From JADGRB01 sp963835825 (GTDB lineage Bacteria; Myxococcota_A; Polyangia; Fen-1088): 64,000 nucleotides of DNA. The stretch lies in NCBI GenBank assembly GCA_963835825.1, contig CAWIGZ010000001.1, forward strand, positions 620,001-684,000, read 5' to 3'. Position 1 is the first letter of the stretch; each line of letters starts with the position of its first letter. The notes under the pieces were generated by a model. That model saw only the letters and a program-made list of their open reading frames with translations. It ran no database searches and was not told the DNA's origin. A program made the translations under genes and the position numbers. Shown one piece after another: positions 9,230 to 17,816 of the stretch.

Positions 9230-10227
9230 TGGCGCAGGTAGATCGTCGACAGCCACAGGGAGATGACCAGCGGCAGACAGATCCAGAAGTAGAGCCGCGG
9301 GCGCCTGGGAAAGAGCGCGTCGCCGAAGCGCCAGGCATAGAAGAGCGTCAGCAGCGCGATCGAGCAGTGAAGCGAAGGGAACGCCGACCGGATGCGCAGC
9401 GGGTCCACCGTGTCGAAGGCGCTCTGCTGGAGCTCGTAGAGGCCGGTCAGGGAGTGCAGGTGCGCCGGCGAGAAGCCGCCGTTCACGAGGGGCGCGTAGA
9501 AGCGCGGCGGTCCCGCCGGGAACAGCAGGAAGAGCACGAAGCCCATTCCCATCTGCAGGATCACCGCCGTCGACAGCTCGCGCAGATCATGCCGCCGGCC
9601 CCGCAGCGACAGCGCGCTGGCGACGATCATCGGCAGGATGAAATAGAGGCCGTAGGTGAGCGACATCCAGTCGGTCAGCAGCGGACGACTGAGGCGGCCC
9701 ACCCAGACGGTCGGCTCGACGCCGAACAGGCGAAGATCCATCCGGTAGAGCACCTCGTCGATCCCGGTCTTCCGGATGACGCCGGTGTACGTCTCCATGC
9801 TTTCGAACGCCCACATGATGATGGTGAAGGGGGCCCAGTCGCGGACGATCCGGCGCGCAGCGGCGCCGAAGTCGCGCCACGCACCGGGAGCGCCGAGGAC
9901 GATGGCGGGCGTCCGGCGAACGAAGGCCACGACCACCAACAGGACCAGGATGCCCCCGGCCACCAGGATGGGGCCCTTGTTCCAGACGAACGAGGCGCCG
10001 AACGCGGCGACCAGCGTCGAGAGCACCGCAAGAAAGATCAGCGCCATCCCGAAGTCCGGGCCCAGCGCGGCGGCGATCCGAAAGCGCCCGGCGCCCGCGG
10101 GGTGCGGCCAGCGGGTCGAGGGCGAGGCGGGGGCCGGCGCGAGAGGCGAACCTTCCGTCGGTCGGCTCCGGGTTGCTGGATGCGGGCGATGGCGACGCGA
10201 CGGTGGCGTGGGTGGGGATCGGCACAA
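9115..10227 (-). CDS. PAP2-superfamily integral membrane phosphatase/phosphotransferase (Aur1-like)
   Basis: A polytopic membrane protein of the PAP2_3 (inositolphosphotransferase/Aur1-like) type, which moves or removes lipid head-group phosphates. Visible catalytic motifs are FPAGPPRFY, SAFPSLHCS (the P-S-x-H motif) and RHHWVPDIAAG (His with Asp four residues later). The first clear TM begins at the Met encoded at 10047 (MALIFLAVLSTLVAAF). The frame is open back to 10227, and this upstream Pro/Arg-rich part may be untranslated or belong to another frame, so the start is uncertain. The 3' end overlaps the MMPL gene by 115 bases, convergently. Sphingolipid or phosphatidylinositol metabolism is possible, but the substrate is unknown. 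Confidence 0.8.
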   Translation of the reverse strand: MCRSPPTPPSRRHRPHPATRSRPTEGSPLAPAPASPSTRWPHPAGAGRFRIAAALGPDFGMALIFLAVLSTLVAAFGASFVWNKGPILVAGGILVLLVVVAFVRRTPAIVLGAPGAWRDFGAAARRIVRDWAPFTIIMWAFESMETYTGVIRKTGIDEVLYRMDLRLFGVEPTVWVGRLSRPLLTDWMSLTYGLYFILPMIVASALSLRGRRHDLRELSTAVILQMGMGFVLFLLFPAGPPRFYAPLVNGGFSPAHLHSLTGLYELQQSAFDTVDPLRIRSAFPSLHCSIALLTLFYAWRFGDALFPRRPRLYFWICLPLVISLWLSTIYLRHHWVPDIAAGLLLGLASSTLAPRLRTAWPRVRAAVVSR

Positions 10228-10380
10228 CCGTAAAGGGGCTGCCGCGGTCGGCGTCTGTCAACCGCCGCCAAGACGAGAAAGTGCGGCGCCTTCGTCGGAG
10301 GCGCGCGCCATCCCAGATCGCGGAAGCGGGCGCCCCAGACGAAGTCGGGGTTTACGGGACCCCGATGCGCACGCCGGCAG

Positions 10381-10620
10381 CTAATGGGGGCGCGGGGGCG
10401 CCTCGGTCGCGGCGGGCTCCTCCTCGTCGGAACATTCGGTCAACGTATAGACCAGCGCTCCATCCTCGCAGACGTCGGTGATGCTCTCGTGGCGGAACTC
10501 GAAGTCCCTCGGAAAAAACTTGTCGCCCTCGACCAAGAACGCTTCGTCTCCGTCGTGGTGAATGATCATTCCGATGGTCTCTCCCCTGGTGGTGACGACG
10601 AGCAGTGTTTCGTGAGCCAT
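10381..10620 (-). CDS. Small PRC-barrel/DUF2171-like protein
   Basis: A 79-residue acidic soluble protein I cannot name with certainty. It has the look of a small beta-barrel: GETIGMIIHHDGDEAFLVEG then FFPRDFEFRHESITDV, the strand-turn-strand layout of DUF2171/PRC-barrel proteins, and a disordered acidic/proline tail. The ATG at 10620 is preceded by GGGAGG about seven bases upstream, a good ribosome-binding site. No partner is obvious: the upstream gene (selO) is on the same strand but ends at 10721, 100 bases away. Function unknown. Confidence 0.65.
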   Translation of the reverse strand: MAHETLLVVTTRGETIGMIIHHDGDEAFLVEGDKFFPRDFEFRHESITDVCEDGALVYTLTECSDEEEPAATEAPPRPH

Positions 10621-10720
10621 GGCCGGCCTCCCCTCGCTCCTGCGCCTAAATCTGCCACCGCCCCGTGGAATTGCAGGCTCAACGCCGTTCGATTGAGCCC
10701 AGCAGTGAGGGCGGGCTGGC

Positions 10721-12363
10721 TCAGGAGCTGCAGGAGAGCATCGAGCAGCCGGCGCGATGGCGGGCCCAGTCCGGGCGCTTGGCGGCGAAGCGCTCGCGCT
10801 CGGGTTGCTCGTCGTGAGGGTGCCTCAGCAGGTCGAGCAGCTCGAGGACCAGCGAGGCGTCGCCCTTCTCGGCGGCGTCGATGGCCTGCTGGGCCAGGCA
10901 GTTGCGGAGGATGTACTTCGGATTGACGGCGTCCATGCGCTGCTTGCGGACGGCGGCCGTCGCTCCTGCTGCTCGGACGCAGGCGCCGTAGCGACGGAGC
11001 CAGGCGAGCGTTCGTGCGCGGGCGTCGCCGGTGAGGGCGTCGGGCGCGTAATGGGCGCCGGCCAGCGGTGCCAGCAACGCTTCATCCGATGCCTCGTCGG
11101 GCTCGACGTGCACCGGAACGTTCGCCAGGCCCCGAAAGAACAGGGTCATGTCGGTCTCCACCAGCGCCAGCACCTGGAACAGCTCGTCGACGAGAGACTT
11201 GTCGGGCCTGGTCCAGCCCCAGCTTGGCGGCGAAGTGGCGGCTCTCTTCTGCTTCGTACGTCTCCGTATAAGCGACCAGCGCCTCTTCGAGGGGCGGGAT
11301 GCTGCCGATCAGCGGGTGGAGCGCCTCCGCCAGCTTGATCAGGTTCCACTTGGCGACGCGCGGCTGATTGGAAAAGCGATAGCGGCGCTCGCCGGCGTCG
11401 GTGGTGTTGGGGGTGAAGTCGGGGTCGTAGCTGTCGAGGAAACCGAACGGCCCGTAGTCGATGGTCAGCCCCAGGATCGACATGTTGTCGGTGTTCATCA
11501 CGCCGTGAACGAAGCCGACCCGCATCCAGTGCGCCATGAGCCGTGCCGTGCGACGGCAGATCTCCGTCAGCCAGACGGCGTAGGTCTCGGGCGACGGCTC
11601 GCCGAGCTCGGGAAAGTGATGCCGGAGGGTGTAGTCGGCCAGCCGCTTCAGAAGCGTCCACCTCGCCGCGCGCCGCGAAGAGCTCGAAGTTGCCGAAGCG
11701 CAGGAACGATGGGGCGACCCGGCAGACGATGGCGCCCGGCTCGGCCCGCGGATGACCGTCGTAGAACATGTCGCGCACCACCTCTTCGCCGGTCGCGACC
11801 AGACTGAGCGCGCGTGTCGTCGGAACGCCGAGATGCGCCATCGCCTCGCTGCAGAGAAACTCGCGGATCGACGAACGCAGAACGGCGCGTCCGTCGGCCG
11901 AGCGGGAGTAGGGCGTCGCCCCGGCGCCCTTGAGCTGCAGCTCCCAGCGCCGGCCGGCGGCGTTCACGACCTCGGCGAGGCTGATGGCCCGCCCGTCGCC
12001 GAGCTGGCCGGCCCAGGAGCCGAACTGATGCCCGCCGTAGCAGGCGGCGTAGGGCTCCATGCCCGCCAGCAGGGCGTTGCCCGCGAAGACCTGCAGGAAC
12101 GCGTCGGACGCGCACGCCGCCTCGGACAGAGCGAGCGAGCGGGCAACCTCGGGCGAGGCGGCCACCAGCCGGGGCGCGCTCACCGGAACCGGCGCGATCG
12201 GCGAGAAGCAGGCGCCGCGCACGCCGCGCACCGCCCGCATCGTCTCGGCCTCACCGGGCAGCTCGCGCACGAAGCTGTTGTCGAAGCGGAGCGAACGAAA
12301 TGCTTCGTCGGGTTCCAGCCAGACAGGCGCTGGCAGGGCAGCTCGAGGGTTGGGCAGGCTCAC
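10721..12363 (-). CDS. selO: Protein adenylyltransferase SelO (YdiU), two frameshifts
   Basis: SelO is a pseudokinase-fold enzyme that AMPylates Ser/Thr/Tyr of target proteins and is linked to oxidative stress. Characteristic segments are CYGGHQFGSWAGQLGDGRA, LKGAGATPYSRSADGRAVL, FVHGVMNTDNMSILGLTIDYGPFG and NPKYILRN. The protein ends in SCSS, matching the conserved C-terminal cysteine (selenocysteine in eukaryotes). The frame breaks near 11655 (GEVD to LLKRLADYTLRHHFPELGE) and near 11206 (GLDQ to PDKSLVDELFQVLALVETD); each is cured by removing one base. The total length is 3n+2, as two insertions require, giving about 546 residues, somewhat longer than E. coli YdiU. It lies nine bases after the DUF1450-like gene's end on the same strand. 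Confidence 0.92.
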
Positions 12364-12372
12364 AGGCGTCGT

Positions 12373-12615
12373 CTACGAATCATCGAGATCCTCGGCGGCC
12401 AGCGCGTCGATGTCGGCGAGAAGCGCCGTCACGCTGGACGCGCCGAGCGGCGCGCCGTCCACCGTCGCCATGGCGAAGCCGAGCTCGCACTTCTGGCAGC
12501 GGTTGAGACAGTCCTTCACCACCGGCGTGTGCTCGCGTTCCCTCAGCTCCGAGAGCAAATGCGCGAGCGGCGCGCCCAGCCGCTCGAAAGATTTTCGGCA
12601 CAGCTCGACTTGCAC
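12373..12615 (-). CDS. DUF1450-like cysteine-rich small protein
   Basis: An 80-residue protein whose core CLNRCQKCELGFAMATVDG resembles the Cys-cluster of DUF1450 proteins, which in turn resemble the C-terminal half of thioredoxin-like [2Fe-2S] ferredoxins. The cysteines are arranged C-x3-C-x2-C, with one more near the N-terminus (VELC), so metal or Fe-S binding is plausible but unproven. The length and the helical N-terminal half fit the family. The start at 12615 is the first ATG. Its stop is only nine bases before the start of selO on the same strand, so the two are probably co-transcribed. That association suggests a redox-linked role, by inference. Confidence 0.65.
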   Translation of the reverse strand: MQVELCRKSFERLGAPLAHLLSELREREHTPVVKDCLNRCQKCELGFAMATVDGAPLGASSVTALLADIDALAAEDLDDS

Positions 12616-12684
12616 GATGGTCGTTACCCTACACGCTGCCAGCAGTCGAACAAGCTTCTCACCAGCGGTCGAATAACCGGGCGC

Positions 12685-13710
12685 TCACCAGCGCCCTTGC
12701 ACGTCCTTCATGAACGCGTAGGGATATCCGAGGTCGAACCGCGAGGCCTCCTCGAGGCGCGCCACCTGCTCGGCGCTGAGCGCCACGTCGCTGGCCTTCA
12801 CGTTCTCTTCCAGCTGGGCCAGCGAGCGGGCCCCGAAGATGCACGAGGAGACCTGGGGCTGGGCCAGCAGCCAGGCCAGCGACACACCGACCGGCGTGGC
12901 GCCCGTCTCCGCCGCAACGGCGCGGACGGCGGCCAGGATCTTCCAGTTGCGGTCGTTGTTGAACCCCGCCATCCGATCCTTCCACTTTTCCAGGCGGGCC
13001 CCGGCCGGCGGCGGCTGGTCCTTGTCGTACTTTCCGCTCAGAAAGCCGGCCGCCAGCGGCGACCAGCAGAGCACGCCCAGCCCCTGCGCCCGACAGAGCG
13101 GCAGGTGCTCGCGTTCCAGCTCGCGCACGACCAGGCTGTACTGCGCCTGCAGCGTGACGAACGCCGACAGGTGCCTGGTGCGGCTGATCCACAGGGCGTC
13201 CATCAGCCGGTAGGCGGCGTAGTTCGAGCAGCCGGCGTAGAGGACCTTCCCCTGGGTCACGAGATCGTCGAGCGCGCGGAGGAGCTCCTCCTCCGGCGTG
13301 TCCAGGTCCTGCATGTGGATCTGGTAAAGGTCGATGTGATCGGTGCGGAGCCGCTTCAGGCTGTGCTCCACGCAGCGCATGATCCGGTAGCGCGAGGCGC
13401 CGGTCCGGTTGGGTCCGTCGCCCATGGTGAAGCGGAACTTGGTGGCGAGGACGATCTCGTTGCGCCGCTGATCGCGTTCGAGCCAGGCGCCGATGATCCG
13501 CTCGCTGAGGCCGTCCTGACCGTAGACGTCGGCTGTGTCGACGAAGTTCACGCCCAGCTCCAGCGCGCGGTTGAGGATGGCGAACGACGTCTTCTCGTCG
13601 GTGCCGACCTTGTGCATGAACGACTTCTCGTCGGCTTCCCCGAAGGTCATCGCCCCCAAGCAGAGCTCCGACACCTTGACCCCCGAGGCTCCCAGCTTCC
13701 TGTATTTCAT
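12685..13710 (-). CDS. Aldo/keto reductase
   Basis: A 341-residue NADPH-dependent oxidoreductase of the YajO/MocA/potassium-channel-beta branch, in a TIM barrel. It starts MKYRKLGASGVKVSELCLGAM. The catalytic Asp-Tyr lie in FVDTADVYGQDGLSE, the lysine in IVLATKFRF and the His in DHIDLYQIHMQD. The cofactor-binding C-terminal part has SSCIFGARSLAQLEENV. The ATG at 13710 has GGAGACGAG upstream as ribosome-binding site, and the frame upstream of it does not look coding. It stands 130 bases downstream of the Anbu gene on the same strand. The substrate is unknown; family members reduce aldehydes and ketones broadly. Confidence 0.92.
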   Translation of the reverse strand: MKYRKLGASGVKVSELCLGAMTFGEADEKSFMHKVGTDEKTSFAILNRALELGVNFVDTADVYGQDGLSERIIGAWLERDQRRNEIVLATKFRFTMGDGPNRTGASRYRIMRCVEHSLKRLRTDHIDLYQIHMQDLDTPEEELLRALDDLVTQGKVLYAGCSNYAAYRLMDALWISRTRHLSAFVTLQAQYSLVVRELEREHLPLCRAQGLGVLCWSPLAAGFLSGKYDKDQPPPAGARLEKWKDRMAGFNNDRNWKILAAVRAVAAETGATPVGVSLAWLLAQPQVSSCIFGARSLAQLEENVKASDVALSAEQVARLEEASRFDLGYPYAFMKDVQGRW

Positions 13711-13840
13711 GATCTCGTCTCCACACCTTTCGAGCCCCGTCGGGCCTGCGGCGCGGAAGCATACACGCCGCGCGTCGTGCAGGACGTCGGGCAGTTCCCC
13801 GCGGCGCGCGGCCACCACCGAGGAGGCGGCGAAACCGCGT

Positions 13841-14584
13841 TCAGGCGCCCCATTGGGGCTCGGGCAGCTCCTTGAACGCGGCCCGGACCCCTTCGCTCCA
13901 CTTCTTGCTGAGCGCCGCGAAGTAGGGGTCGCCCTGCTCGAAGCGGCGGCGCTTTCCCACCGCCAGCGCGTCGCGCTCGTAGCAGAGCAGGTCGATGGGC
14001 ATCCCGACCGACAGGTTGCTGCGCATGGTGGAATCGAAGGAGACCAGCACGCACTTGGTCGCGTCGCTCAGGCTGGTGGAGGGGGTGATGACGCGATCGA
14101 TGATCGGCTTGCCGTACTTGGCTTCGCCCGTCTGGAAGAACGGCGTGTCGGTGCCGGCCTCGATGAAGTTCCCCGCGGCGTAGATGCGAAACAGGCGCAT
14201 CGGCTCCCCCTTGATCTGGCCGCCCAGGATGAACGAGGCGTTGAAGGAGAGCTCGTGCTTCTCCAGGTGCTCGCTGTCGCGCCGGTCGATGGCGCGCATC
14301 GCGTCCGAGACGACGCGCGCCACGTCGAACATCGTCCGGGCGCTCCGGATGGTGACTGCCCCGTCGGCCGCGGCCGGCGCGTCGGCCTCCTGGCGCAGCA
14401 AGCTGATGACGGCCTGGGTTCCGGCCAGGCTTCCGGAGCTGAGCAGGACCAGCACGCGCTCGCCGGCCTCCTCGAAGACGGTCATCTTGCAGAACGAGGC
14501 GAAGTCGTCGACACCCGCGTGGGTGCGCGAGTCCGAGCCGAGGACGATCCCGTCCTCCAGCAGGACCCCCACACAGTAGGTCAA
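13841..14584 (-). CDS. Anbu proteasome-like peptidase (ancestral beta subunit)
   Basis: A 247-residue Ntn-hydrolase of the Anbu/proteasome-beta family, which self-assembles into open-ring particles. After removal of the initiator the N-terminal nucleophile would be Thr in MTYCVGVLLEDGIVLGSDSR. The conserved TNAG-like stretch reads RTHAGVDDFASFCKM. The SLAG turn, GGQIKGEPMRLFRIYAAGNFIEA and YGKPIIDRVI are as in Anbu. The initiation codon is TTG overlapping the transglutaminase stop (TTGA); no other start gives the family N-terminus. It is the last gene of a tight operon with transglutaminase and N-formylglutamate-amidohydrolase-like genes, which matches the known habit of anbu to sit beside transglutaminase genes. 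Confidence 0.92.
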   Translation of the reverse strand: MTYCVGVLLEDGIVLGSDSRTHAGVDDFASFCKMTVFEEAGERVLVLLSSGSLAGTQAVISLLRQEADAPAAADGAVTIRSARTMFDVARVVSDAMRAIDRRDSEHLEKHELSFNASFILGGQIKGEPMRLFRIYAAGNFIEAGTDTPFFQTGEAKYGKPIIDRVITPSTSLSDATKCVLVSFDSTMRSNLSVGMPIDLLCYERDALAVGKRRRFEQGDPYFAALSKKWSEGVRAAFKELPEPQWGA

Positions 14585-15403
14585 GCCGTCACTTCGTCAG
14601 TCCAGACGCGAAACGTCTCCAGCGTGTTGGGTCCGAAGGTGGTGGAGATCGCCACGTCGGCGGCGTCGCGGCCGCGCGCGATGAGGACGCGTCCGATGCG
14701 CGGGACGTGGTTGCGCGGATCGAACGTGTACCAGGTCGACCCCAGGTAGGCCTCGAACCACCCCGCGAAGTCCATGGGCGCCGGATCCTTCGGGACGCCG
14801 ATGTCGCCCAGGTAGCCGGTGCAGTAGCGGGCCGGGATGTTCATGCAGCGGCAGAGGGTGATGGCCAGGTGGGCGAAGTCGCGGCAGACGCCCCTTGCGC
14901 TCGTTGAACGCCTCCCAGGCGGTCTTGGTCGGGCGGGCGAACTGGTAGCCGAACTGGATGTGCTGGTGAACGAAGTCGCAGATCGCCTGCACGCGCCCCC
15001 AGCCGAGCGGGGCGCTGGAGAACTTGTCCCAGGCGAACTGGGACATCTTGTCGGTCTCGCAGTAGCGGCTCCCCAGCAGGAACAGCAACGTCTCCTCGGG
15101 CAGCTGTTGCACGGGGTGCTGAATGGCGGAGGGCACGACCGGATCGGGCGCGCCGTCGTCGTTGATGGTCGCGTCGCTGGTCACCCGAAAACGTCCCGCC
15201 GGGGCCACCAGGCGGGTGCACCAGTTGCCGAACTTGTCGCGGTAGGCGGCCGTCGGCACCGACGGCGTCGTCTTCATGTGGTCCGGATGCACGAGGTCCG
15301 AGACCCGGCTGTGGTGCACGTTGAGCGTCAAGATCATCGGCGTGGGCTGGGGGAGTTGGTAATTGAGCTCGTAGCCGACGCGGATCTGCATGTGGTCTCT
15401 CAT
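14581..15403 (-). CDS. Transglutaminase-like cysteine peptidase (one frameshift)
   Basis: A cytoplasmic transglutaminase-core protein of the SCP1.201 kind, about 273 residues after repair. The N-terminal beta domain (MQIRVGYELNYQL ... FRVTSDATI) precedes the catalytic core. The active-site Cys lies in KGVCRDFAHLAITLCR, the His in FAGWFEAYLGSTWYTFDPRNH and the Asp follows in the same motif. One extra G in a GGGG run near 14892 destroys the frame right at the catalytic Cys; removing it restores KGVCRDF. The start at 15403 (ATGA overlap with the upstream gene) is preferred; MQIR at 15391 is an alternative. The stop overlaps the Anbu start. In anbu clusters such proteins are proposed to process or crosslink peptides. 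Confidence 0.88.
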
Positions 15404-16189
15404 TCTGGTGGCGCGGTTGGTTGCGGTGGTGTGAACGTTTCTGAGATGACGAGCGGCAGCAGGCGCGCCAGCCGCTGGGCCCACGCGTCCTGCCCTCGCT
15501 CGTCGGCGATGAGGTCCTGGCGGATCTCGAGCTCGACGTGGGGGAGTCCGCGCCGCTCGCCATGATGTGACGACCGAGTAGTCGGTCAGATCGCCGACGG
15601 CGTAGGGCTGGTTGTCGCCGACGACGAGGTCGCCTTCGCCCCCCAGCGCCTGCAACAGCGGCCGCGCCACGCGTGAGTCGCGGTTGTAGAGCACGCCGAC
15701 GTGCCAGGGGCGGGGAACATCCAGGAACACGGGCGTGAAGCTGTGCATCGCGAGGAGCACCGTCAAGCGTCCTTCGTCCCGCCGCCGGTCGAGCGCCGTT
15801 CGAATCTCGTCGTGGTAGGGGTGAAAGATCGCGCGCGCCCGCGCTTCGGCGGCGGCGGGGGCGACGTTCTGGTTCCCCGGGATCACCGTCTGCTCGCTGC
15901 GGCGGGCAATTGAGTCGGGCACGTCAAGAGGACGGTTGCAGTCGATCACCAGCCGCGAGTAGCGCTGCCACACCGTGTGGGCGCCCAGCGCCGCCCCCAG
16001 CCGGCGCGCCACGCCGGCCGCGCCGATGTCCCAGGCGATGTGCCGTTCGAGGTCGGCGGCCGGCAGCCCCAGGGTCCCCAGCGCGCGGGGAATCAGCCTC
16101 CCGGCGTGATCGCAGATGATGAAGAAGGGCGAGGGCCCGTCAGGTCCCTGGACCTCCAGCGGAGCGACTTCATCCTCGAAGAGCAGCAC
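15400..16189 (-). CDS. N-formylglutamate amidohydrolase-like protein (one frameshift)
   Basis: A zinc-dependent amidohydrolase-like protein of the HutG/FGase family, about 262 residues after repair. The N-terminus FFIICDHAGRLIPRALGTLG gives the first metal-site region; YSRLVIDCNRPLD and LLAMHSFTPVF follow as in the family. An extra base near 15566 breaks the frame after TDYSVV; removing it yields HHGERRGLPHVELEIRQDLI, which is the family's conserved GLPH-xE-xE motif. The stop overlaps the transglutaminase ATG. It starts seven bases after the FUSC-like gene. No histidine-utilisation genes are nearby, so a role in histidine breakdown is unlikely; an amide hydrolase acting with the Anbu/transglutaminase pair is an inference. 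Confidence 0.85.
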
Positions 16190-16196
16190 GGCCCCA

Positions 16197-16730
16197 TCAT
16201 GGCCGAACGGGGGCGGATGCGGGGCGCGATTGCGGCAGAGGCCAGATCTTCGAGATCCCCCAGGTGACCGTCAGGCCCACGAGGCAGCCGAAGAGGACCT
16301 CCGCCACGCGACGCAGGCCGATCTCGATCGAGACCTCCCGCGTGTGCCGCTCCAGCCCCGAGGCGACCACGATCGCCGCGGTGATCGGCGCCTGCCTCCA
16401 CATGACCGGCACCCGGACGATGTAGCTGGAGAGGAACGCCGTGGCCGCCAGCGCCATGGGCAGTTTCCAGTCACGCGAGCCACCGAGGATCAGGAACGCC
16501 AGACCGGTGGCGCAGCCGAGCGTCGCGTTGATGACCCGCCCGCGCACGCTCTTGAGCGCGTCGCCGACGTGCGGATCGCTGGAGGCGAGCATGGCGCTGA
16601 TCGCCCAGATCGGATTGAGCCCCGCCCACTTCCGGATCACCACCCAGAGCAGACTGGTGGCGACGAACACGTTCAGCGCCAGGTGGACGCCGCGGAGGTC
16701 GGCCGCGATGCGCCGTCGGATCGGGCCCAT
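16197..16730 (-). CDS. FUSC/aromatic-acid-exporter-like membrane protein
   Basis: A 177-residue membrane protein resembling one half of the FUSC (fusaric acid resistance / YccS) family, with about five hydrophobic helices: ALNVFVATSLLWVVI, LNPIWAISAMLASS, GCATGLAFLILGG, LPMALAATAFLSSYI and VAEVLFGCLVGLTVTWG. The motif RGRVINATLGCATG corresponds to the R-x3-T-x2-G stretch common in FUSC proteins. It lacks the large cytoplasmic domain of full-length members, so it may work as a homo-oligomer. It sits 15 bases after the CYTH-like gene and seven bases before the N-formylglutamate-amidohydrolase-like gene, strongly suggesting co-transcription. The substrate is unknown. Confidence 0.75.
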   Translation of the reverse strand: MGPIRRRIAADLRGVHLALNVFVATSLLWVVIRKWAGLNPIWAISAMLASSDPHVGDALKSVRGRVINATLGCATGLAFLILGGSRDWKLPMALAATAFLSSYIVRVPVMWRQAPITAAIVVASGLERHTREVSIEIGLRRVAEVLFGCLVGLTVTWGISKIWPLPQSRPASAPVRP

Positions 16731-16745
16731 GACGACGCTCGCGCG

Positions 16746-17669
16746 CTACTCGTGGGCGGTGGGCGGGTTGCCTTTGAGGCGGTAGACGGTGCCGGTCTTG
16801 GTGGTCCCGAGGGAGAGCCAGTCGCTGGCCGTCTCCTGCAGCATGATGAAGAGCTGCTCCGCCCGCTTCATCGCCACCGCCTGCCGCTCGTCCTCGCGCT
16901 CGAACTTGCACTGGTAGGCGAACTCGCCGACCAGCTGCTTCTCGTCGCCGCGGGTGCGCCAGACCGCCACGTTGGCCTTGGCCTCCACCCCCTTGCCGAA
17001 GTCGAGCAGGCCGATGTCCAGCAGGACCTCCTCGATCGCGGTGTGGTTCACGAGCTCGATCCGCTCGTTCGGGTTCGTCTTGAGGTCCCGCAGCGGCGGG
17101 AGCAGCCGCACCAGGGTGGCCATCGCCGTCTTGTCCGGCGCGTGGACGTGGCTCTGCGGGAACTGGACGTTGTGCGAGTAGAGCATGCGCACCCCGCCGA
17201 TCTCATCCTTGAGCGGCAACGCCTCCGCCTTGAACTTGATCCGGTGGTCGCCGGCGATCTGCGGGCGGACGTCGATGTCAGCCGCCTTCTGCAGGTCGGG
17301 ATGGCGGAACTTGAAGACGATCTCCGGATCGCCCACGGCGAACCCGTCGACGTAGTCGGTCCGCCGGCGCAGGATGAAGGCGTTGTTGTAGAGCCGGAAG
17401 TCGGCGGTATCGAGGAAGAGGACCTCCCGGATGCGCGGCTTGGCGCCCTTGAAGGGCTTCCGCGAGAAGTCCACCCCCGCCTCCTTGGCGGTTCGTTTCA
17501 CCAGCCGGGCGAAGTCATCGAAGCTCTCGACCGACGTGAAGCGCTCACCCTTGAGGATGATCTTGGATTCGACGTACTGGACATGATCCAGCGGATGCCC
17601 GTCGCTGTACCGCCGCTTGTTCTGCGTCGGTCGCGTTCGTGGCGTGGCGTCGCTCGTCGATACCGTCAT
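16746..17669 (-). CDS. CYTH/VTC-like triphosphate-tunnel domain protein
   Basis: A 307-residue soluble protein whose middle looks like a triphosphate-tunnel (CYTH or VTC) fold. There are alternating charged strands QYVESKIILKGERF, then VLFLDTADFRLYNNAFILRRR (the LDT ... L ... LR-x-R signature), EIVFKFRHPD and LVGEFAYQCKFERE. Enzymes of this superfamily bind triphosphates or polyphosphate through such Arg/Lys/Glu strands; the exact ExExK motif is only approximate (VESKIILK). The ATG at 17669 is the first in the open frame and faces the FKBP gene divergently across 147 bases. It heads the operon with FUSC, amidohydrolase, transglutaminase and Anbu. A phosphate-polymer link is speculative. Confidence 0.7.
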   Translation of the reverse strand: MTVSTSDATPRTRPTQNKRRYSDGHPLDHVQYVESKIILKGERFTSVESFDDFARLVKRTAKEAGVDFSRKPFKGAKPRIREVLFLDTADFRLYNNAFILRRRTDYVDGFAVGDPEIVFKFRHPDLQKAADIDVRPQIAGDHRIKFKAEALPLKDEIGGVRMLYSHNVQFPQSHVHAPDKTAMATLVRLLPPLRDLKTNPNERIELVNHTAIEEVLLDIGLLDFGKGVEAKANVAVWRTRGDEKQLVGEFAYQCKFEREDERQAVAMKRAEQLFIMLQETASDWLSLGTTKTGTVYRLKGNPPTAHE

Positions 17670-17816
17670 GCCGCACCCCCGGGCCGAAAGGTAACCACCG
17701 GCGGGTATGGCGCCCTGGCGACGGTCGAGATCGCCTGTGCGGCAGCGCCTGAAAACGACCGGCGCGGCCACCTGCCGCCAGCTTGCCATCCGGCCTGGGC
17801 GTGGTATTCGGCTGGA

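Noticed and set aside
16116..17816. Long upstream extension of the FKBP frame
   Set aside because: The open frame to 16116 is antisense to the CYTH-like and FUSC-like genes; the ATG at 17817 gives a proper signal peptide.
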